Shown here: piece by piece, positions 1 through 12,656 of the stretch | Layout: each line of letters starts with the position of its first letter | Numbering within the stretch: position 1 is the first letter of the stretch | Assembly (NCBI RefSeq): GCF_030463535.1 | Contig: NC_132896.1 | Location: forward strand, 22,053,709-22,117,708 | Length of the DNA stretch: 64,000 nucleotides | Reading direction: 5' to 3' | Source: Salminus brasiliensis | Taxonomy: Eukaryota > Chordata > Actinopteri > Characiformes > Bryconidae | Position numbers and translations under genes: made by a program | Notes under the pieces: model-generated | Databases searched by the model: none | The model's input: only the letters and a program-made list of their open reading frames with translations | Told to the model about the DNA's origin: nothing

Positions 1-3000
1 TCTATCTCACTGTTTTTCTCTGACAACATAAACTGTAGGCGCTCAAGTTGGGCTGGGTCAGCTCTAGCACCCTGGAGCTGCATAAGATTAGATATTTGCA
101 CCTGTGGCAGGAAAGTAAAATATATTTTGAAAAAGATTATAACTCTTTAATGAAAGTAATTTTGTTTTGCTTGTCCCATTACCTTCATGCGAAGCATTTG
201 TTGTTTCATGAAAGTATGTTGCTTTTGCAGAGATTGATACTGCACTTTAATGCTGATCAAATGTCTCTCCATTTCTACACGCCTGTCCTCTACCTAATAA
301 AAAATGCATTTTTAATCACCAATCATTACATAATACACTTAAAAAAAAAAAAAAAAAAAAAAAAACACAAACACAACACCTTTTACCTCAGAGAATAACG
401 AATTGCCTTTGCTGTCCGGATCCTGTGCATGCTGCAATGCCTGTTCCAATTGAAACTGAAGGTCTTTGTTGACTTCCCTGGATTTCTAGGGCGCAATAGG
501 AGATCAATGTGTAATGCACACTGCTTGTAAAATAATCATAAGATTAAGGTCCAAACCTAAACCTACACCATTAACTTTTTGCTGCTATATATATATATAT
601 ACACTATATATACTACAAAAACAAGCTTAAATGAAAGCAGTGATCTTAAATTTGAGCATGATTCATATTCAAAAATAATTTTAAAAAAGTGCAGTTTGAT
701 ATACATTATTAACCAATGTTTTACCTCCGCTCATAGAACATGAACTTTTAGCTATTTATTGGAGAAAAGAAGAAAAAAAAGATCAATTTTGTATCATCCT
801 GTATATTTTCTATGGGAGCCCCAAAGGGTAAGTATAAACAATTACATAAAGAAAGAAAAAAGGGTGCTCCTGAATGTTGCATTTTACATACCTACATACA
901 TTTTCCTTGCCTTTATATTTCTTAGGCTGCACATCAGCTTTAAAGCTCCCAATTTAACCTATTTTACCCATTGCTGAGCTAAGCCAGAAGGGTCAATAAT
1001 TAGCATTTTACATCAATCTTAATCAGCAGAGGGCAGTAGAGTTTTTGTTTATTATAATTACTAGTTACTGATAAGCCAAATTGCTAACAAACTGCATGCT
1101 TTACCAGCTCAGACCATTAGGGGAAATCTAGTTTAATTGACATCTGCAGTAGTGCTGAGGATCATTCACCCAGTTTTGCCAGCATTCCATGTGTGTGAAT
1201 TCCCTGAATGTCCATCAAACAGTGAAGTGGATTCTTTAACGCATCATCACATAAAAACTGGATGATTTTTTTGTTGCGTCATAGACACAGCGGCGCCATC
1301 TACAACACAACTAGCTTATGTAGTAAACATTTTACTGAGGTCAAGTTGTGTAAAATTAGGAGTAGAAGCTCCTGTAAAAAAGGAAAGTTCCTGTAGTTCC
1401 AATATGTTACAACAGTGTGAGGTCAAGTCCAAGCCATTATGTTATGTTTCTATATATAGACTGGTAACTTCATTACTAATATTAAACCACAAAGATCACA
1501 ATCAGAGTTGAACCTAAAAAGGGAAAGAAAAAAAACAACAAAGATGTTTGAGATGACATAGTATCTATCATAAATAATAGTAATAATAAACCAAATGTAC
1601 TGAAAGTATTAGATGGCTTGAGAAACAATCAATTGACTCAAGTTAAACAACTACCAAATAAATGTTGCACAATTGCTGCCGTACATGTATCAGTGTATGT
1701 CTAAAGTGATTTGACTTGACAACACAATCAGAGATGGTAAAAAAATGTCTGATAAGGGCTTTTGAGGACTGTTTTATGATTTTATTTGTGTTTTCTATTT
1801 AAACTTAGCTGAAAGCTTCACAAAACACTCAAATTAAGTATTACCAAAAACCAAACAAAAGCAAACAAACAAACAAACACCACATGCCTCATTATATATT
1901 GAAATTGCCAGGGGCTTTAAATAGGGTAAATGAAATAGTAGCTCTTATTATTATCATCATCATCATAATTCTAAATAATAATAATAATAATGAAGTAGAA
2001 TTAAATAGATAACTAGATAAAATGACCATAAAATAATCTAAAACCAAAACGGTTAATAAAATCTCTTAAGACATTTGTTTTAATGACAATGTACAGCGCT
2101 ACTAGATTCCAGCTGATCTACTTTTGCAAAGATTAGGCATTTAAATAAGACCAAAAAAACAAATCTAGGCATTTTATAAGGAATCTGCACAAGATCTTTG
2201 GATAACAGGTTTACAGCTATGGCTATACGTTTATATACATTCATTATTGACATGGATGTCATGACAATATTGAGCTTTCAATTTATTTACTTTTTTTTAA
2301 ATGCATAATTGCAATAAATTCTATTTATATTTAGTGCTCTTAGGAATCAAGAGAAAAAAATTTAACATACTGAAACATAGGCTTTCCCCCCCCCCACCCC
2401 CACCCCCCACTGGCCTTTTGGCCTGAAGTTGCAGGCTTGTTCCAGAATTATTTTGGTTGGTATAGATGCAACCTTAACCATGCTGCCATGTTCTTTTTAG
2501 AAAGTGGAAGCTTTCTCCTTGCAACAATTCCAAACAAGCTATACCTGTTCAGTCTTTTTCTAATTGTAGCGTTAAGTTAAACATTTAACATGCTAACTGT
2601 AGCCTTTAGAGTCGTAGAGTTGTAGCTTTTTGAGAGCACTGCCTGACATTGGAATGAATTTGCTGTGATTTTTGAAACAGTGTCATTAGTGCATTTACAG
2701 AAGCAGTCTGTAATCTGCCAGGCTGTGGTTTCAAAGCAACCCCCAAATTGGAAAAAAATAAGCCCTAAAATAATAATAATAATAATAATAATGTCACCTA
2801 AGTAACTTAGGTGAAACTACAAGGACAAATAAGTTAGGACAATAAGGACAACAAGATGCAAGATGAAGAGTGCCTGGTCTATAGTAGCATTTAGAAAATT
2901 TAAACATTTACTTCAAGGCTTACCTCCAATGCATTGTAAAGAGACACCACCTCTTGCTCTTTTTCCTCTTTAGCACCTGCAAGTGCCTTTAGTTGCCTTT

Positions 3001-6000
3001 GGATGATGGTATTAGTCAGTTGTAACTGCTGTTCTTTGTAGTGTGACTCTTGAAGCTCCTGTTCTAAGGCAGCCTGGGGGAGGGGAAAGACAATTAAACT
3101 ATTTCTCCAAAAGACCAAGTCTTGGCACCCCACAGCGTCCGACGTGATAGACGCTCAGTGCTCTTGCTTAGTGTCCTCCAGTACCTGGTGTAGAGTCAGC
3201 AGATGTATAATGTCTCTATGTTTAGCCTATAATTTGCTTTCTAGCTTATACATAGTCTTTTTTAGTTTCTACTTTGCTTTTGTTCCCACATAGTAATATA
3301 TGATCCCAAAATGAACCTTCTAAGAGAAGTAGTTCAGAAGAATCCAGACTCTGAACATTAGAGTTTTAATAAAATCCTTATAAAATGAGTAGTTCATTGC
3401 ATCACAGATGACAAGATGGCATTTCTATAACATGTGATTTCTTTTTTGTTAAAACAAAACTGTTCAGCCACAATCAGCAGAGTTATATTTCAGTGCCCAG
3501 CACTTGCTTCCAAAACTCATCTGACTTACTGTTCGGTGACCTACAGTAAGTGAATCCTCTAGAATTACTGTAATTTCTGCCTTCTTTACAAGTAATAATA
3601 CTAATTATATAAAAAACTGTGGTCTGATTGTGACAATTATGGACAATCACCATCTACACACAAAGGTGTACTGTTCATATATTTGATTAAGCACATTAAA
3701 ATGTCGACAGTCCATGCTAGAACAAGCAGGTAAACAGCTAACTTCAACAAGAGCTAATTTGGTGTTTTAATTAAGAAGAGAAGATTGGCCATATAGGTTT
3801 ATAAGTGCTTTGCCCATTAAAAAGACATTTTACTGCATCTTATTAAATTAAAGACACATGAAGATGACATGAAATCAGGTCATACCAGCAAGTGCTTAAA
3901 ATTTTCTTTGTATAATTTAACAGCATCCACAAGGCAAAGGCAAATGCAAAAGTGCGGCATATCAATTACTTTTGTTTTCAGATCTTCAAGACGTGCTTAG
4001 ATACAATAAATACTCATTTTTCAATAGCGGTATTGACAAGGTGCATACATATATTTAATAGGTAGGTAGTGAGTATAAGGTGCATAGAAATCTAACATGC
4101 AAGAGAAAACAGCAGCTCTTGGAGGCTATGCTGACATTCTGCATAGAACTTCAAGCAGAAATTCTCCAAAACCTCAGTGGACGCAAGAATTGTGAAGGTG
4201 AAATCAAAGAAGTGGTCCTATATTAACATGTAACTTGGCCTGTTTGATAGAATGCACATTCTATTTGCACTACCCCACTAAAATCTTAGTCAATGCTCAG
4301 TCTGTCTGATTTATTTATTGTAACCTACCCGTTGCACTCATTTGCACTCTGTCTCTTGTCTGCCTGCATTGTACTGTCTGTATGCACTTGTTGTGTTGCA
4401 CTTGTGTTTCCGTCTGCACTGTGTTGTGTTGCACCACTGTCCTGGAGGAACATTGTTTTGTTTCACTATGTATTTTATGTACAAAATACTGTTATCATTG
4501 GAAGGTTTGTTCAATAAAATGTTATTTATATTACAGTATTCCATTTATAACGGTTGATGACTTAAAAATTTTACTGTCAGAGACAAATTTGCATAATAAC
4601 TAGGGGTGTTAATTGGTCAAAGAAGCCAAGCAACATCACCTTTTCCATAAGACTGTAGATAGGAAGATGTTACCCAAGACAAACAGGTTAAAATTGAAAG
4701 CTTAAAAATGAAAGCTGTATATACACACAATTAATACAAATAGCTCTTACCATTGAGGATTCCAGGTCCATCTTCTTTGTTTGCAGCTCTAAGACCTCGG
4801 AGGATGTTATTTCATGGGAACATTCCATCAGTTTACGGAGCTCTTCAGTTTTGCTGCTAAGGGTTTGAGATTGCAGCTCCAATTTGTGCCTCATCTGTTT
4901 CTCAAGGAGTCGAGCTTCATCCAAGTCAGCTTTCATTTTCTCCACCTAAAGAATAATTGACTGCTTACAGTAAACTGAATTTATTGTAAGCAGTCAACGA
5001 GGAAGGTAATAGCAGTGCTACTTTATGATATCTGTAAACCTAATTTTATGCAGGGCTGAGTAATAAAACAGCTCGGCAGGCGGAAATGCTTTGTTGATGA
5101 AAGAGGTCAACGGAGAATGGCCAGACTGGTTTGAGCTGGAACTTCTTTTAAGGTAGTGCTGAGTTTACACTGACACTCAATTTGAAGGTGGAACTACACT
5201 AACATTAAAGTGGCACTTGGAAAACCATAACCACCTAGCAACCTCACAGCAAAAATCTGTGAAAACAAAGGGACTGTTTCCTCTTTCCATCATGAATGCT
5301 CTAAGAAACCGTTTGCATATTGATGGCTCATCATCCGACGTAATTGAGCATACATTCCAAACACTCAAAAGAAAACATAAGGGAACAAGGCCCCAAAACA
5401 AGCAAGAGCTAAAGATTGTTGCATTAGAAAGCTTGACAAAGCATCATCATAGACACTCAGCACCTGGTGAGGGCAGGACTGCTTTAAAAGGTACCCATCA
5501 TTGTTAGGTCCAGAACATTACAACGCCCTTAAATGAGGGGTACTGTAAAAGTGTTGTAATCAGCTGAAACCAATATCTATGCAAATTTAAGCTTGGGACG
5601 TATGCTTTAATCACATCCAATTGGTTTAATTCATTTTACACTGTGGTTTAGACTGACCCAGGAAAAATTTATCTGTATCAGACATTAGAGGTTACTGTAC
5701 AGATCAGCCATAATAGCACAATAAAAAGACTAACCTGTTTAATTCTAAAAGATACAGACAGGTTGAAAATTGGTAATATAAAAAGTTGACTGTTGTTGAT
5801 ACATAAATCCGAAATAAGTTGACCTCAGACAGACAAAACAAACAAGACATAAGATATGGGCCCTGTAAGGTATGGAAAAATAAAAACAGTTAAATGGTAT
5901 GACCTTGTTCTTAACATCAGCGAGTTCTCCTGCATGGTTCCTCTCCAACACTGTTTGCTGCTCTTCTAACATGCGATTCTGTTGGTTTTTTACAAAATCA

Positions 6001-8854
6001 AATTCGGAATGAAGGCTGTCCAGCATTCTAGCCTTTAGCTCCACTTCTTTCTGCAGGGAGTATTTGCCTTGCTCGAGGGCCTGTAAAACAGACAAATACA
6101 TTTTATTGGGCAAAGCAGAGAAAGTTCTTTTTAATATAAGGTTCTTTTTGTCCTGCAAGGTACTTTGTATACAGTGTTTTACTTTTAGTATTTTATTTCA
6201 TAACAGATTCCCTTTTGCAACTTGCATCCAAAACTTGGTCTTGCAATTCATTCTGCAATAAGTATTAAAGGGTCCACATGACAAATGTCAGTAGTGCAGC
6301 CATCATTTAAACCTAAATCATCTTAAAACCTTTCTGTTCCTTTTAAGTAGTTTGGATGGTGGACAGGTAAATGCTTAATGATTCACACTTAATCATTACT
6401 TTATATAATGTAACAAATTAACACATAAATGTACTAATTTGCCATGCATCAGTGTATGCAGTCTCACACCAACAAATTAAAGTGAAAGGATCTGTTCCAT
6501 GGACCGCCCTAATTATCCGACATTTGATCCAGCTAATTTTGTTAACATCAGGGCCGATATCCAAATCTATATCGGATCGGTGCATCCGAAGTTCATATCA
6601 GCAGAGAAAAACCAGGAGGAGGCTAACGCAAAAGCTAATACACACATCCTATATGAAAAACATCATAATGCATTCACCTCACTATAAAAAGTTATTTAAC
6701 ATCAGTGTGTCACCCCACACACACACACACACACACACACACAATGGTCAAGTCAGTAAAACTGCATAATAAGGTATTAAACAGTAATTAAACGAAATGT
6801 CACTACTAAACTAAATAAGTCCAGAATACCTCACTATATAAACTATTACTAAAAGTAAAAAATTACTTCCAAATTAATCAGCAACACATCATTATTATTT
6901 ATAAAAACACAAAGATTGGTTTTAATCAGGTAAAAAACTTAATTAGGCCATCCCTATGGCACTATGGAGATTAGAGTGTCATTAGTTAGTTTTACAAACT
7001 GAGTTTGGCAACATTTGAATCATATGACCTGATCAGCTCTGCAGATTGGCTGAATAATTGCCCTGATCTATTTGGGTTGAAAATAGCGGATACAAAGCCA
7101 ATCAAGCCTTCCAACTATACTCAACACTAAATCAGGTTTTTAGACATTTAACAGCTCTCATACTAAACTAGAACCGTTAAATATACAATCTTATCAATCC
7201 TAAAAATATAATTATCAAAAGCAGACAATTAAATCACATTTCCTTAATGCAAAAAAAACAAAAACAACTTGTTGCAAAGTCAGTGTAGCTACAATTTATG
7301 ATTCAGATACAGTGAGGAAAATAAGTATTTGAACACCCTGCGTCAAGTTCTCCCACTTAGAAATCATGGAGGGGTTTGAAAGTTTCATCTTAGGTGCATG
7401 TCCACTGTGAGAGACATAATCTAAAAAAAAATAAAATCCAGAAATCACAATGTATGATTTTTTAATAATTTATTTGTGTGTTACTGCTGCAAATGAGTAT
7501 TTGAACACCTGCCAATCCGCAAAAAATCTGGCCCTCAAAGACCTGTTAGTCCCCCTCTAAAAAGTCCACCTCCACTCGACTTATTATTCTAAATTAGAAG
7601 CACCTGTTTGAGGTCGTTAGCTGCATACAGACACCTGTCCACCCCACACAATCAGTAAGACTCCAACTACTAACATGGCTAAGACCAAAGAGCTGTCCAA
7701 AGACACCAGAGACAAAATTGTAGACCACCACAAGGCTGGAAAGGGCTACGGGGCAATTTCCAAGCAGCTTGGTGAAAAAAGATAAACTGTTGGAACAATT
7801 ATTAGAAAATGGAAGAAGCTAAACATGACTGTCAATCTCCCTCAGACTGGGGCTCCATGCAAGATCTCACCTTGTGGCGTATCAATGATCCTAAGAAAGG
7901 TGAGGAATCAGCCCAGAACTACACGGGAGGAGCTGGTCAATGACCTGAATAGAGCTGGCACCACTGTTTCCAAGGTTACTGTGGGTAATACACTAAGACG
8001 GTCATAGTTTAAAGTCATGCATGGCACGGAAGGTTCCCCTGCTTAAATCCGCACACTTCCAGGCCCGTCTTAAGTTTGCCCATGACCATTTGGATGATCC
8101 AGAGGAGTCATGGGAGAAAGTTCTGTGGTCAAATGAGACCAAAATAGAACTTTTTCTATATAGAAGAATGATGAGTACCATCCCAAAAACACCATCCCTA
8201 CTGTGAAGCATGGGGGTGGAAGCATCATGCTTTGGGGGTGTTTTTCTGCACATGGGACAGGACAACTGCACTGTATTAAGGAGAGGATGACAGGGGCCAT
8301 GTATTGCGAGATTTTGGGGAACAATCTCCTTCCCTCAGTTAGAGCACTGAAGATGGGTTGTGGCTGGGTCTTTCAACATGACAATGACCCAAAGCACACA
8401 GCCAGCATAACCATGGAGTGGCTCGGTAAGAAGCATATCAAGGTTCTGGAGTGGCCTAGCCAGTCTCCAGACCTAAGCCCTATAGAAAATCTTTGGAAAA
8501 CAAACAAGATCTTGTTTTGAGTAAAAGCACATGCACACAATCACAGTGTAAAAAAAGAAGAAAAGAAAGAGAGGAGGAAAACAAACAAACAAAAAAACAT
8601 CCACACAACTAGCGGTGTTGTCTGCAGTGAGCAGAAGCGTTTTGCCAAAAGCCATTAACTTTGCTACATATGCTTAGTGTCATTACCCTACTTTACTAAA
8701 AACCCAATTATGAGCAAACTTTAAAGTAATTACTAGGAACTGCAGCTAAGGAAAAACATTTTAAATAATTTCCACTTTTTTAAACAGCAGACTTTATTAT
8801 GCGTAGGACCAACAAAGTGTGTAGTGTTTTACAAAAAGTAGCTTGTGATGTGTG

Positions 8855-8899
<45 letters not shown>

Positions 8900-10944
8900 T
8901 ATATATAACTCCACTGGCTGCATGGCATTTCAATACTGAGGAGCTTGCAACCAAAATACATGCTCTTTATTTTGGAAAAGGCGCTGTAGCATAACATGTG
9001 ACGTATTTTGTTTCATGTGCCGCTCTGGTAAAAGGTCTTAAACCTGGCCATCAGAGCCTTAAGATGCAATTAATATATTTAAGGTATTCACTTTTAAGAT
9101 GTGAAGGGCCCAAGACCTTGGCCTGTGACTCATTTAACAAGTAGGTTCAATTATTGCAATTATTGTTGGTTCAAAGTTGCAGTGCAGGAAATGTGGGGCA
9201 CAGCTGGGCACAGGAAAAGGAACACTCATGACCCTTCTCCAAGAGAACCTTCCAATACACACAAGGATATGAACAAGGATTGATCACTGTTACATATATA
9301 GTGTTGTCAGTATTCCAAGACAGACCAAGAATTTATACTAATAACTGTATAATCTTATATAGCAAGCATTTCAAAGGACAAAAATGAGATCTGATCCTGG
9401 CATAAAAGACGATATACTGTCACAAAACGACAGTATTGAGCATATTCCAGCACAGGTGTTACACATCCACTTTTAATTCAGAAAATTTTAATTTAAAAGT
9501 GTTTGCCTTAGGAAGATTCAGATGAAAGCACTGCACAAGCACTTCTTATTGTATTTTATTTATTGTATGCAAACATACCTGGTTGCTATTAATGTTGATT
9601 CTGAGAATGAATAAAGTTATCTATCGAGCAATATACTGGTAACGAGTTATTAATTATGACAATCAAAATTATTACAGTATGAAGTACCCAAACAAACATC
9701 TAATTACATGTCAAAGCTGTAAGTAGACTGAACCAGGTCTATTTTACAACATCCACAGACATCACTAATTATTTGGCAACATCTAGCTAAATATAATTTC
9801 TATTTAAATTCATAATCATAATAATCAATTATATGTCAAAATAGTTGTAATAGCCTTAAAATCCAATAACAAAATTAAAACATTCAGATCATCATGGTTT
9901 TCAGAGCTGAGCAACATGTTAATTGGACACCGCTGACATGGTTATATTGATAAATGCTATCCAATATTTTTTTGTTTAATCATTAGCATTAAGTTAAGAT
10001 TTTAATGACTATTCATAGAAATCTTTTATTTTAACATGAAGTCATGTATTTGATAATGAATTGATTTACATCAATGTATAAACACTTTGACAAAGTTTGT
10101 GTTGATTAGGAATAAGGTTGCCCAAGACTGATCACACACCCTTACCGTCCTTTTTCTTTCTTTCTTTCTTTCTCTCTCTCTCTCATGAATGTGTTGACCT
10201 ATTGAAATACTGTATATAAATACTGTTCTATCTTATTTTATCTTCTAACGTTTGCTTATTCTTATGTCTCTGAAACATAGTTTTAACATTTACATATTAA
10301 AACTTGTATGAAACTTTGTCTCGTTTTCATCTTTTCACATTTTGAAATTTTAACAGTCATTCATTAGGACTGGACGTTTTCACATAGATTTATCTTAGTT
10401 ATGCTGTGGTACCCGATTTGTCATCAATGTCATTCTTTTTTTCTTTCTACATGACCACCCGCAGTAGGTTAGAAATGGTCTGGGAGCAGGTGTTCAAAAT
10501 ACATTCCAAATCCGAATAGACTGTGCATAGTTTTATTTTCGGCATCCTTTAAAACTATTGATCTAAAATACCCAAAACAAAATGCATTTTGATTGCTGGG
10601 CAGCTATTCTGTAGCTTAACCATCATAACAGCCTGAGTGGAATACTGTACTCCTATGTAACATTTAAAATGCATGATTGAATAAGTTCAATCTATTAACA
10701 GACTTAAAATAATGCAGTCAAGAAATATTTACACAAACAGTGCATGCAATATAAATGCGTTTTGAATCTTACAACTGACCTCTATTACAGCAGTCATTTC
10801 TATTCGTTGCTCTTCCAACTTATTCTGTAGATCCATTTTGTCATCCAAGAGCTGAAGACCATACTGCGCTGCTTTCTGAAGAGCATGTTCTGACTCCTCC
10901 ACCTTCTGTCTTAATGTTTGAATCTCACTATCTGTAAGTGACAT
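1..10944 (-). CDS. spdl1: Spindly (kinetochore dynein-dynactin adaptor), 5' part of the gene
   Basis: Coding exons in transcription order: 10944-10780, 6080-5904, 4945-4751, 3073-2924, 485-387, 293-183 and 101-1, the last continuing outside the window. All six complete exons are multiples of three (55, 59, 65, 50, 33 and 37 codons), in phase 0, with AG/GT borders. The ATG is the first codon of its exon, directly after a CTGCACAG acceptor. The product is nearly all coiled coil. Residues about 24-32 read KAAQYGLQL, matching the CC1 box that binds dynein light intermediate chain. Residues 256-267 read [12 protein letters not shown], the Spindly motif that contacts dynactin; it spans the 387/293 exon junction. 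Known role of the family: adaptor recruiting dynein-dynactin to kinetochores through the RZZ complex and helping silence the checkpoint. About 332 codons are visible against about 605 in human, so the C-terminal part is missing here. Identification rests on remembered similarity to human SPDL1. Confidence 0.93.
341..365 (+). repeat. Poly(A) run of 25 in spdl1 intron
   Basis: A homopolymer of 25 A lies between the exons at 293-183 and 485-387. On the transcribed (minus) strand it is a T-run about 21 nt downstream of the donor at 386 and about 47 nt upstream of the acceptor used by the next exon. It may be length-variable. Confidence 0.9.
486..2923. other. spdl1 intron, no gene seen
   Basis: AT-rich intron between exons 3073-2924 and 485-387. 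It holds short (TA)n near 588, AAT-type runs near 1570, 1975 and 2768, and a C-rich run near 2387-2408. I recognise no coding exon or transposon end. Confidence 0.6.
4240..4525 (+). mobile_element. LINE 3' tail (5'-truncated)
   Basis: The segment lies in the spdl1 intron between exons 4945-4751 and 3073-2924. It shares a run of words (TTTATTTATTGTA, TGCACTTGT, GTTGCACCA, TTTCACT) with the 3' end of the LINE that has coding sequence at 53105-54240, and with the inverted copy at 39240-39440. No reverse-transcriptase sequence remains, as expected for incomplete reverse transcription. Confidence 0.65.
5060..5515 (+). mobile_element. Probable transposase relic
   Basis: An open frame at 5217-5507 gives 96 residues with a stretch from [14 protein letters not shown] to [20 protein letters not shown]. 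It ends in a sequence that, with one frame change, resembles the C-terminal region of cut-and-paste transposases (…ALES.., DTQHLV). Flanking text near 5085-5130 has the feel of a repeated fish sequence. There is no start context, splice site or inverted repeat that I can define, so the family is not assigned. It lies in the spdl1 intron between exons 6080-5904 and 4945-4751. Confidence 0.35.
6716..6743 (+). repeat. (CA)n microsatellite
   Basis: A pure CA dinucleotide run of about 27 bases in the long spdl1 intron. Confidence 0.9.
7310..8500 (+). mobile_element. Tc1-like transposon, 3'-truncated, inactive
   Basis: The left end CAGTGAGGAAAATAAGTATT follows a TA at 7308-7309, as for Tc1 insertion. 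A transposase frame starts at ATG 7675 ([11 protein letters not shown]) and breaks at a stop after GEKR near 7783. It continues in pieces at about 7788-8007, 8021-8206 and 8203-8500. The helix-turn-helix part, the [12 protein letters not shown] region, a WSNETK site where the first catalytic Asp is expected, HDNDPKHT with the second Asp and PIENLW with the Glu are all visible. The copy stops just after ENLW and has no right inverted repeat. It has internal stops, at least one frameshift and Asp-to-Asn at the first catalytic position, so it cannot encode active enzyme. It sits in the spdl1 intron between exons 10944-10780 and 6080-5904. Confidence 0.88.
8860..8897 (+). repeat. (CA)n microsatellite
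   Basis: An uninterrupted CA run of about 37 bases in the spdl1 intron, likely polymorphic. Confidence 0.92.
8900..10779. other. spdl1 intron remainder, no gene seen
   Basis: AT-rich sequence with a short TTTC/TC tract near 10155-10185. No exon, transposon end or RNA gene recognised. Confidence 0.55.
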
Positions 10945-11469
10945 CTGTGCAGAGTGTTTTAGAATAATTAATACATACTAAGTAACTGTCATTTGGATAG
11001 CAGAGAGTACAGTCAAACACTACACTTACACCATACAATCAAGTATACAAATCAAATTCAACAGAAGCAGCACGCTTGGTGAGTCTTAATGAGTGCCCTG
11101 AATCACTACACGTCTTTTAGCCTTTATTCGATATAGCTAGCTATGTTATTCTGTCAGTAAAGCTTTTTAAGAGTTTACTTTAGTTTGTTTAGTGTATGTA
11201 AAAGAAAATTTTGCCACATGAAATCCCTTAGGCTAGGAGTAAGCTAGCTAACGTAGCACTAAATTCGCTAAGTTGCTAGCTAACCTAGCTAACCAACAAG
11301 ATTTGAAAAGCGCTGAATTTTCTTAATGTTCGTACCGAACTCAGTTCAGCGCTACCGAGCAAAAACAAACATATCTAAAACGACATAAATGTGTGGTGTT
11401 TTTACGAGGTAGCTGCAAATTAATTTAGCAGGCAGCAAATATATAAATAACGTGAGCTGTTTTCTTACC

Positions 11470-11650
11470 TTTTCTTACAATCTGTAAGCTGTCTGTTTGG
11501 AGCGAAATCAGTTTGAATTCTTGTTATTCTTCTACGGCTTTTAGGCACGTCGCATCAGTGTTTTGCGTTAGCGCCCTCTTTTGGGAAGTAGAAAGCCTTT
11601 CAAAGCGTGCCGCGTACCCCACCCTAATATCATCCGGTTGCAAAAACTGC
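11470..11650 (-). promoter_or_regulatory. spdl1: spdl1 non-coding first exon and proximal promoter (predicted)
   Basis: A strong donor (AAAAG then GTAAGAAA on the minus strand, exon end at 11469) lies upstream of the coding-exon acceptor at 10945. A short untranslated first exon is therefore expected just above 11469. The sequence to about 11650 is locally richer in GC and CpG than its surroundings and holds a TTTGAAAGG element (minus strand, near 11600) resembling the cell-cycle CHR motif. No TATA box is obvious. The transcription start is inferred, not seen. Confidence 0.45.
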
Positions 11651-11754
11651 TAAACTACCCAAACTAGCTAACCATGTCTGTTGTTTTATTAACTGTGCGT
11701 TAGCTTAGTCGCATTTAGTGAACGTCTTTTACGATTTTTCCGTTCCACCTTCAG

Positions 11755-12656
11755 AGATGTAGCTAGAGTAACGAAGTAGAACGACTTCACTACTGTACTT
11801 AAGTACTAAAATGCTGTATTTGTACTCTACTTCCACTTTTACTTTACTACATATTTCGTATGAGTTTAATACTTAATACTCCGCTATTTTTCTATAAGCT
11901 GAATCGTTACTCGTTACAAATATAAAAATAGTACTAATAATTTCAAACCCACATTATCACCGTCAGAGCGGTAGATGGCACTGTCACCAGATTTGATGAA
12001 GCCGCCTCAACATTGAGCAGAACAAACGATCAGGCTGGGACCGCTAATGCTGCCGTTCTTCCTTTTAGTCCACTGCTGCATTGGGAACACTAATGCTAGA
12101 GCTTTATTAGTTTATTTCAAGATGGAAGAACCACCAGAAGAAACACAATTTTTACAATCTTCAAATAGTTGTATGTGGCCTAATGGCCTGAGATCTTTTA
12201 GTTGTAGTTTTGTTTACAAAGAGTTCAGCGCAGTGTTTTAAGGTGCTCTCCTCACTTGTTTTTACATACGAAACACTTGTATGTGGGATGTTGCTGTCAA
12301 GTCTGCTTAGCCTTTCTTTTAGGCAAGTTTGTTTAGAAAGATAATTGAAGACTCCATGTATATGTTCTTTGTCTTGTACATTCCTGTCCTTGTACTACAG
12401 CCAGGGTTTGAACTAATATAAACAATGATATTTAAACTTTTGACTGCTTTCTTTAATAACCATGTAACACAATTCTTGTACTTTTACTTTCAGTACTTAA
12501 GTAGTAAGTGGCAAGTACTTGCAACACTTAAATACAAAAATGTTGAATACTTTAGTACTTCCACTTATGTATGGTGCTTAAAGAACACTTCTACTTTAGT
12601 CACTTTTTTGAAAGAGCATTTGTACTTTTACTTTTTAAGCGTGGGTCTCTAGTACA
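11755..12656 (+). mobile_element. Probable hAT-like non-autonomous element
   Basis: The segment is flanked by CAGAGATGTAGCTAGAG at the left and, on the opposite strand, CTAGAGACCCACGCTTAAAA at the right, imperfect candidate inverted ends. Both ends carry many copies of the word GTACTT / AAGTAC, typical of a class of fish hAT relics. An internal frame near 12047-12240 contains MEEPPEETQFLQSSN and CMWPNGL, resembling the N-terminal zinc-finger region of hAT transposases. I could not find a clean 8-bp target duplication, so the borders are approximate. It lies about 100-200 bp upstream of the predicted spdl1 first exon. Confidence 0.45.
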
